A stretch of DNA of 64,000 nucleotides from CAIVAT01 sp964525995. Lineage in GTDB: Bacteria; Bacteroidota; Bacteroidia; Bacteroidales; FEN-979. A model generated the notes under the pieces. It did no database searches, was not told the DNA's origin, and was given only the letters and a program-made list of their open reading frames with translations. A program made the translations under genes and the position numbers. The stretch spans positions 87,882 through 151,881 of the forward strand of contig CAZGIM010000011.1 in the NCBI GenBank assembly GCA_964525995.1. Direction: 5' to 3'. Positions 59,949-64,000 of this stretch are shown here, one piece after another; positions within the stretch are counted from its first letter, which is position 1, and each line of letters begins with the position of its first letter.

Positions 59949-60178
59949 AATACTAATGTTTTACAAAAGTGGCTACGTTATCGGATACGTTGTTGTAATA
60001 ACACTCAAATATACGAAAAATCCACCAATTGTAATCAAAAAGCGGCAGATTTCTTTTGGGCTGACAAAAGTAGTAAAAATTTGACTTCAAGTACGGTTTG
60101 ATTGATTCTTCCTTCAACTTGTTACCTGAACAATGATGAAATACATCACAGCAAGCCTCTAATAGCTAAATACTTTGG

Positions 60179-60814
60179 TTATCTTAGTTTGGTATGATAT
60201 AAAGTTCCACCGCACAAAGCAATAGCTGTTTCATTATGCCCAGATACATTTATCCCATTATTAATTGCAGTTTCATTGTGCGCGATGATAGCTTGTTCAC
60301 TATTCTGTATATTGATACCACTACCCAGAAAAGCGTTGACGGCTGTCAAGGCGCCATCATCACCATCAGTCCTGTAAAAGTTCATTGTTTTACAAATAAA
60401 CTTATTTACCCGATACCGTTGATGTCGATTACAACTAAAAGAATAACGACGAAATTCAAATATCCCAGATTTAAGCCTTCGCACAAGATGTAAGTCAATT
60501 TTTCGCTCAGTATGCGGGTGTGTATTTTTCAGATGACGTTCAATAATTATATTCATAGATTTCAAAAAACGGTGAAATTTCATTTTCGGGCGGGTTTTCG
60601 CAATTTTTTCAAGCAACATACGTACATCCGTTGTATCCCTTTTCCCAATTTTATCCAAGATTACAAACCCGCAGAAAGCGCATATAGTCTTCCCATTGAA
60701 GATAGATAATGTTTTGTCAAATGTGTCGCTTTTCCATTCAGTTGTAGTCGTTAATCTACCTTCTGAAAACATAAAGGCTTGGTTATGGAGAATGAACGTT
60801 ATAATGATACTCAT
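60179..60814 (-). CDS. Hypothetical protein, possibly a divergent proteasome/HslV-like Ntn-hydrolase
   Basis: 211 aa. Residues 2-65 can be laid against HslV/proteasome beta subunits: an opening hydrophobic strand (SIIITF), a second strand with SEGRLTTT where HslV has GDGQAT, a DKTLSIF segment where HslV has the catalytic-lysine region, and ICAFCGF where HslV has AGFAGG. The would-be nucleophile after the initiator Met is Ser, not Thr. The C-terminal half has a HNETAI sequence twice and no family match. Not secreted. The gene is A/T-rich like its neighbours. Low confidence in the family; the ORF is probably real. Confidence 0.45.
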   Translation of the reverse strand: MSIIITFILHNQAFMFSEGRLTTTTEWKSDTFDKTLSIFNGKTICAFCGFVILDKIGKRDTTDVRMLLEKIAKTRPKMKFHRFLKSMNIIIERHLKNTHPHTERKIDLHLVRRLKSGIFEFRRYSFSCNRHQRYRVNKFICKTMNFYRTDGDDGALTAVNAFLGSGINIQNSEQAIIAHNETAINNGINVSGHNETAIALCGGTLYHTKLR

Positions 60815-61126
60815 ATAGTAGTATTATCTTGTGGGTAAAAATAAGAATTAATCCAAATAACCGTATGTTTATCTGGGTTTCTAAATTCAGGGGGGATGAT
60901 GGGATTTTTAAGGGTAAAATTCCCGTAGGTATTATTTGAGGCAGGGTTTCAGCATACTTTAGTTTTCTGGATTAATGGATTATCAAGTCACTTTTACCGC
61001 TTTTCACTTTTTCGCTTCCATAAAGATTGACCTTGACCTTTTTCGCATAGATGAATTGTTTAATCTTTTTGGATAATAAAGAGTTATAACAAGCAAATCT
61101 GAAAATGTTGCCGCAGTACTATCTTG

Positions 61127-61410
61127 ACTCTGATATAACTATCTGTTATGTCAATGGGGTAAGAACGGACGGCACCGAAAAAGGCACGATGATGTGGGCG
61201 CGTGTAAAGGGCAAAACGGAGAATGACCTGATGAAGCTGCCGTTCAGGACAGCATATAATTTCCGCCCGCCGTTTATACTGTCGACGAAAAGGCTGAAAA
61301 ACGAGTTGTTATACTACAAATATGTGACATGGCTTTATCCTGTCTGTCGTCCAGTATTCCCCAGTTACTTTATTACCTTGAAAGAACCGGGGCTGTCGAC
61401 AAGAACGTAG
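61127..61410 (+). pseudogene. Truncated copy of the NAD(P)-binding gene at 62770
   Basis: DNA from about 61127 to 61395 aligns without gaps to 63089-63357 (constant offset 1962 bp). The encoded DGTEKGTMMWARVKGKTEND and YYKYVTWLYPVCRPVFPSY are nearly the same as in the full gene. The N-terminal Rossmann half and the last 25 residues are missing, so it cannot be functional. A frame with ATG at 61105 reads through it, but the first 8 codons are unrelated. The region 60815-61104 before it holds nothing recognised. Confidence 0.8.
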
Positions 61411-61473
61411 GTATAGCCATCATCCATAAGATAATATCCACATTACAAAGCATTCCTTTACTTAGTTATTAAT

Positions 61474-61496
61474 TATCTTTGGCTAAACTGTTAGCC
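61474..61496 (+). promoter_or_regulatory. -7 box and inverted-repeat operator candidate before the HTH-like gene
   Basis: TATCTTTG at 61474-61481 is a full -7 match. A perfect inverted repeat, GGCTAA-actg-TTAGCC (61481-61496), covers the expected transcription start and ends 1 nt before the ATG at 61498. A protein bound there would block initiation. Confidence 0.5.
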
Positions 61497-61497
61497 A

Positions 61498-62601
61498 ATG
61501 GAAAACAAGACCACAATCACACGTCAAGAGCTTTATGATATGGTTTGGAAGGAATCACTAACCGCCATTTCGAGAAGGCTCAAAATACCCTATTCACATC
61601 TGCGTAAAATTTGCAACCAAATGCAGGTACCTGTGCCACCAAACGGTCACTGGTCAAAACTAAAGTTCGGTAAACAAGCTGAAATCATTGAGTTGACACA
61701 GGATTATACTGGGGTAAATGAAATAAAATTGTATCCCAGCCAAAATGAAGTTGGTAAGCCAAATATTTTGACCTTCCATAAAAAAACTGCGGCAGACTTA
61801 ATCAAAGAGGATACATCTTTAACCTTGAAGGTTCCTAAAACGCTTACCAATCCTGATGAACTGATTTTACCTGCACAGAAAGCATTAACGGAGTACAAAT
61901 ACAGCAAATATGACGATACTGGAATGGCTCGTTACAATGGTTGCTTTACCATAAGGGTGTCACGTGGCAATATCGGACGAGCAGTACGGTTTATGGATAC
62001 CTTGATTAAGTTGCTCAGGGCAAGGGGGCACATTCTCACAACAGAAACCACTTATTCAATTCACATTGATGAGGTATCCTTTGACTTCAAACTGATGGAA
62101 AAGACAAAGAAAGCCACCCAAGAAACAAAATGGGGGTCTGTGAAATATGAAAGTACTGGGCAACTGTACTTTGAAATCAAAGGATTCGGCGGCAGAATTT
62201 GGATTGACGGCAAAGTGCTAATTGAAGAAAGGTTGGCTGTTATACTGGCAAAGATTGAATCAGATGTCAATGAAATGTTGGAATGTTGGCGCCAAAATGC
62301 AGAACGCAAGCGGGAACGAGCAGAAAAGGAGCGCATCATCCGGCAACAGCAGCAGCGCATAGAGAAGGAGAAATCCGATTTCTACAACCTTTTCGAACAA
62401 GCGAAACGATGGCAACGAGCCAGATTTATGCGTGATTACATCAAAGCGGTTAAAGACTGTGCTATTGAACGAAAGGAACTTTCTGAAGACCTTCAGAATT
62501 GGATTGACTGGGCAACCAATAAAGTTGATTGGTACGACCCATTGGTTAAGAAAGAAGATTCGCTTCTTGACAATGATGATGTGAATAAGATTTTAGAATG
62601 A
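61498..62601 (+). CDS. Accessory-region protein with N-terminal HTH-like segment
   Basis: 367 aa. The first 70 residues (TRQELYDMVWKESLTAISRR, LKIPYSHLRKICNQMQVPVP, PNGHWSKLKFGK) form a helix-turn-helix-like unit that I recognise from hypothetical proteins of phage, plasmid and island regions. The middle (about 120-250) is predicted alpha/beta and not recognised. Residues about 265-310 are a charged coiled coil (RKRERAEKERIIRQQQQRIE). The acidic C-terminus ends KKEDSLLDNDDVNKILE. It may bind DNA and autoregulate through the inverted repeat at its promoter. It lies between two copies of an NAD(P)-binding gene segment. Confidence 0.7.
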   Translation: MENKTTITRQELYDMVWKESLTAISRRLKIPYSHLRKICNQMQVPVPPNGHWSKLKFGKQAEIIELTQDYTGVNEIKLYPSQNEVGKPNILTFHKKTAADLIKEDTSLTLKVPKTLTNPDELILPAQKALTEYKYSKYDDTGMARYNGCFTIRVSRGNIGRAVRFMDTLIKLLRARGHILTTETTYSIHIDEVSFDFKLMEKTKKATQETKWGSVKYESTGQLYFEIKGFGGRIWIDGKVLIEERLAVILAKIESDVNEMLECWRQNAERKRERAEKERIIRQQQQRIEKEKSDFYNLFEQAKRWQRARFMRDYIKAVKDCAIERKELSEDLQNWIDWATNKVDWYDPLVKKEDSLLDNDDVNKILE

Positions 62602-62761
62602 AGCAACGTCCAACACGATTGCGATTAACCCAGATGTTGATGTACCTTCACTACTAAAGATGGTCGGTCAGAATTCATGGGCAGTGATGCAGCGATATTT
62701 CAAAGTTGACAGACAGCGGATAATCGAAAAAATGAAGAAAATAAAGGTGTTCGAAATCTAA
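62597..62761 (+). pseudogene. Possible tyrosine-recombinase C-terminal relic
   Basis: An open frame without a start codon, ending at TAA 62759-62761, encodes VDVPSLLKMVGQNSWAVMQR followed by YFKVDRQRIIEKMKKI. The G-[HQ]-x-S-x5-x-RY spacing resembles the last helix of tyrosine recombinases (GHxS...T..Y), with Gln in the usual His position. Only the last 40-50 residues remain. The match is short, so this is tentative. Confidence 0.3.
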
Positions 62762-62769
62762 ATCTTTGT

Positions 62770-63447
62770 ATGGATATTAAAATCAAAGCCGTCATCACTG
62801 GAGCCACCGGTATGGTCGGTGAAGGTGTATTGCACGAATGCCTGCTTCACCCAGCCGTTGAATCCATCCTTGTCATGAACCGCAAGTCCTGTGGCGTATC
62901 ACATCCGAAGCTGACGGAGATCATCCATTCCGATTTCTTTGACCTCTCAACCATCGATTCCCAGCTTTCGGGCTACAACGCCTGTTTTTTCTGCGCTGGC
63001 GTATCATCGGTTGGAATGAAGGAACCAGAATACACTAAGGTAACCTATGATCTGACATTGAGCTTTGCCAAGACCCTGAGCAAGCTTAACCCTGATATGA
63101 CCTTCTGCTACGTTTCCGGCACTGGAACGGACGGCACCGAAAAAGGCAGGATGATGTGGGCGCGGGTGAAGGGCAAAACGGAGAATGACCTGATGAAGCT
63201 GCCATTCAGGGCAGCATATAATTTCCGCCCACCGTTTATGCTGCCGACCAAAGGACTGAAAAATGCACTGCCTTATTACAAATATGTGACGTGGCTATAT
63301 CCTGTCTGTCGCCCATTGTTCCCCAGTTACTTTATTACCCTGAAGGAACTGGGGCTGGCGATGGTCAACAGCGTGTTATATGGCTTTGAAAAGAAAATAT
63401 TGGAAGCGATGGACATTGTGAGGTTGGCGAAGAAAACCAGTGGATAA
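62770..63447 (+). CDS. NAD(P)H-binding SDR-like protein (atypical/NmrA-type)
   Basis: 225 aa. The N-terminal Rossmann motif is ITGATGMVGEGVL. A hydrophobic CFFCAGVSS strand, a CYVSGTGTDGTEKG strand and a KGKTEND segment with the Lys where atypical SDRs have YxxxK follow. It is likely an NAD(P)-dependent sensor or isomerase of the atypical SDR group; no substrate can be given. The protein is complete. A 267-bp internal part is duplicated as a pseudogene 1962 bp upstream. The ATG at 62770 is preceded by the near-consensus -7 AATCTTTG. Confidence 0.8.
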   Translation: MDIKIKAVITGATGMVGEGVLHECLLHPAVESILVMNRKSCGVSHPKLTEIIHSDFFDLSTIDSQLSGYNACFFCAGVSSVGMKEPEYTKVTYDLTLSFAKTLSKLNPDMTFCYVSGTGTDGTEKGRMMWARVKGKTENDLMKLPFRAAYNFRPPFMLPTKGLKNALPYYKYVTWLYPVCRPLFPSYFITLKELGLAMVNSVLYGFEKKILEAMDIVRLAKKTSG

Positions 63448-63471
63448 TTTGAAAATGCTTACCTTCGTCTT

Positions 63472-63951
63472 ATGAAATATTTTATCCTAACTATATTATG
63501 GATTTCCTATTTTGTACTCCACAGTGCCTTGATAACTCCCAAAGTCACCGACTTCCTGAAAAATAAACTGGGTGAATCATACAGGTTCTACCGATTATCT
63601 TATAACATTTTTGCACTCGTTTCAATAATTCCTGTAGTTCTCTATACTAATTCAATACGACAAACGCCATTCTTTATTTGGGATGGCTATCTGCTTGCCG
63701 TTCGTTACCTAATGCTGGCTGTTGGCTTACTCTTATTCTATGCAGGTGCCCGACAGTACGATATGTCCACGTTTTTAGGAATCAAACAAATCAGAAAAAC
63801 AGTAGGCCATAACCTCATAAACGCCACAGGAAAACTTGATTCCACTGGGATATTAGGTGTTGTGCGGCATCCTTTTTATACGGCGCTCTTCCCCTTGTTC
63901 TGGGCAACCGATCTGGATGTCACCACGCTTATAGTAAACATAATTATGTGA
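63472..63951 (+). CDS. Isoprenylcysteine-methyltransferase/NnrU-like membrane protein, C-terminally truncated
   Basis: 159 aa with four or five membrane helices. TGILGVVRHPFYTAL is the conserved SAM-pocket segment (R-H-P-x-Y) of the ICMT/PEMT/NnrU-type membrane methyltransferases. Such proteins normally continue for another 35-50 residues with a helix and an E-x-x-L...Y-x-x-Y motif. Here TGA at 63949-63951 stops the frame within the last helix, and no continuing coding is seen to the end of the window. It may be a broken gene or a sequencing error. It lies 24 nt after the SDR gene, likely the same transcript. Confidence 0.65.
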   Translation: MKYFILTILWISYFVLHSALITPKVTDFLKNKLGESYRFYRLSYNIFALVSIIPVVLYTNSIRQTPFFIWDGYLLAVRYLMLAVGLLLFYAGARQYDMSTFLGIKQIRKTVGHNLINATGKLDSTGILGVVRHPFYTALFPLFWATDLDVTTLIVNIIM

Positions 63952-64000
63952 ATCAAGGGTTAAAAATCAAATAAATCAGTGCCGCGGCTAATTTGCCGAA

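Noticed and set aside
1..64000. tRNA, rRNA, tmRNA and riboswitch genes
   Set aside because: All gaps were read for cloverleaf and conserved RNA core sequences by eye; none was found. A covariance-model search could still find a divergent small RNA.

Overview
The window looks like the chromosome of an uncultured or environmental member of the Bacteroidota, probably a Bacteroidales-like lineage. Three things point there: Bacteroidota-type promoters (-7 box TAnnTTTG, sometimes with a TTG/TTTG box 16-19 nt upstream) before many genes; four secreted proteins that end in type IX secretion (T9SS) C-terminal sorting domains; and many small SC/GC-lipobox lipoproteins. No rRNA, tRNA or CRISPR array was seen. 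The lineage is inferred, not proven.

Region 1 (1-13.8 kb) is a surface-glycan and lipid-type cluster. It holds two tandem cobalamin-type radical SAM enzymes, then an operon of acyl carrier protein, KAS III-like synthase, FabG-like reductase, membrane-anchored family-2 glycosyltransferase and GNAT acyltransferase, then two tandem sulfotransferases, a Wzx-like flippase, a WecE/RffA sugar aminotransferase and a GT87 glycosyltransferase. The simplest reading is synthesis of a 4-amino-4,6-dideoxy sugar with a custom, possibly 3-hydroxybutyryl, N-acyl group, its transfer through a lipid carrier, flipping, and sulfation. rmlA and a prenyl diphosphate synthase near 32-33.7 kb could supply the dTDP-sugar and isoprenoid precursors.

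Region 2 (13.9-18.3 kb) is housekeeping on the minus strand: rplU-rpmA with a clear terminator, serS, an outer-membrane barrel protein, a small lipoprotein and mtnA. Region 3 (18.4-29.7 kb) holds two giant paralogous T9SS surface proteins (1340 and about 2329 aa). The larger carries two copies of a module of about 200 aa inserted at two inter-domain junctions of the shared scaffold. Region 4 (29.7-43.5 kb) is core metabolism and information processing: an ABC-F ATPase, prenyl synthase, rmlA, an MMPL/RND exporter, a 2-hydroxyacid dehydrogenase, a PPi-type phosphofructokinase, aspartokinase and mfd.

Region 5 (43.5-54 kb) has a T9SS lamin-tail-domain protein, a TonB-dependent receptor, a T9SS phospholipase-D-type (double HKD) protein and, further on, a secreted endonuclease/exonuclease/phosphatase protein. 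Together they look like an extracellular nucleic-acid or phosphodiester scavenging set. A dolichol-phosphate-mannose-synthase-like enzyme, dihydroorotase and a MORN-repeat lipoprotein lie between. Region 6 (54-58.2 kb) has a coiled-coil lipoprotein, an RlmI-like rRNA methyltransferase, a class V aminotransferase, a small lipoprotein and a Cdd1-type helix-hairpin-helix protein.

Region 7 (58.2-64 kb) is visibly more A/T-rich and looks accessory: a retropepsin-SEC-C fusion overlapping a DUF5678 gene, a possible divergent Ntn-hydrolase, and a duplicated fragment of an NAD(P)-binding gene that brackets an HTH-like gene and a possible recombinase relic. The last gene looks C-terminally truncated.

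Three intergenic loci (60-178, 12470-12617, 52738-52910) carry short tandem repeats with a shared GCGGAC core. Each begins at or within about 20 nt of the stop codon of a minus-strand gene and in the same orientation. I could not match this arrangement to a named element.
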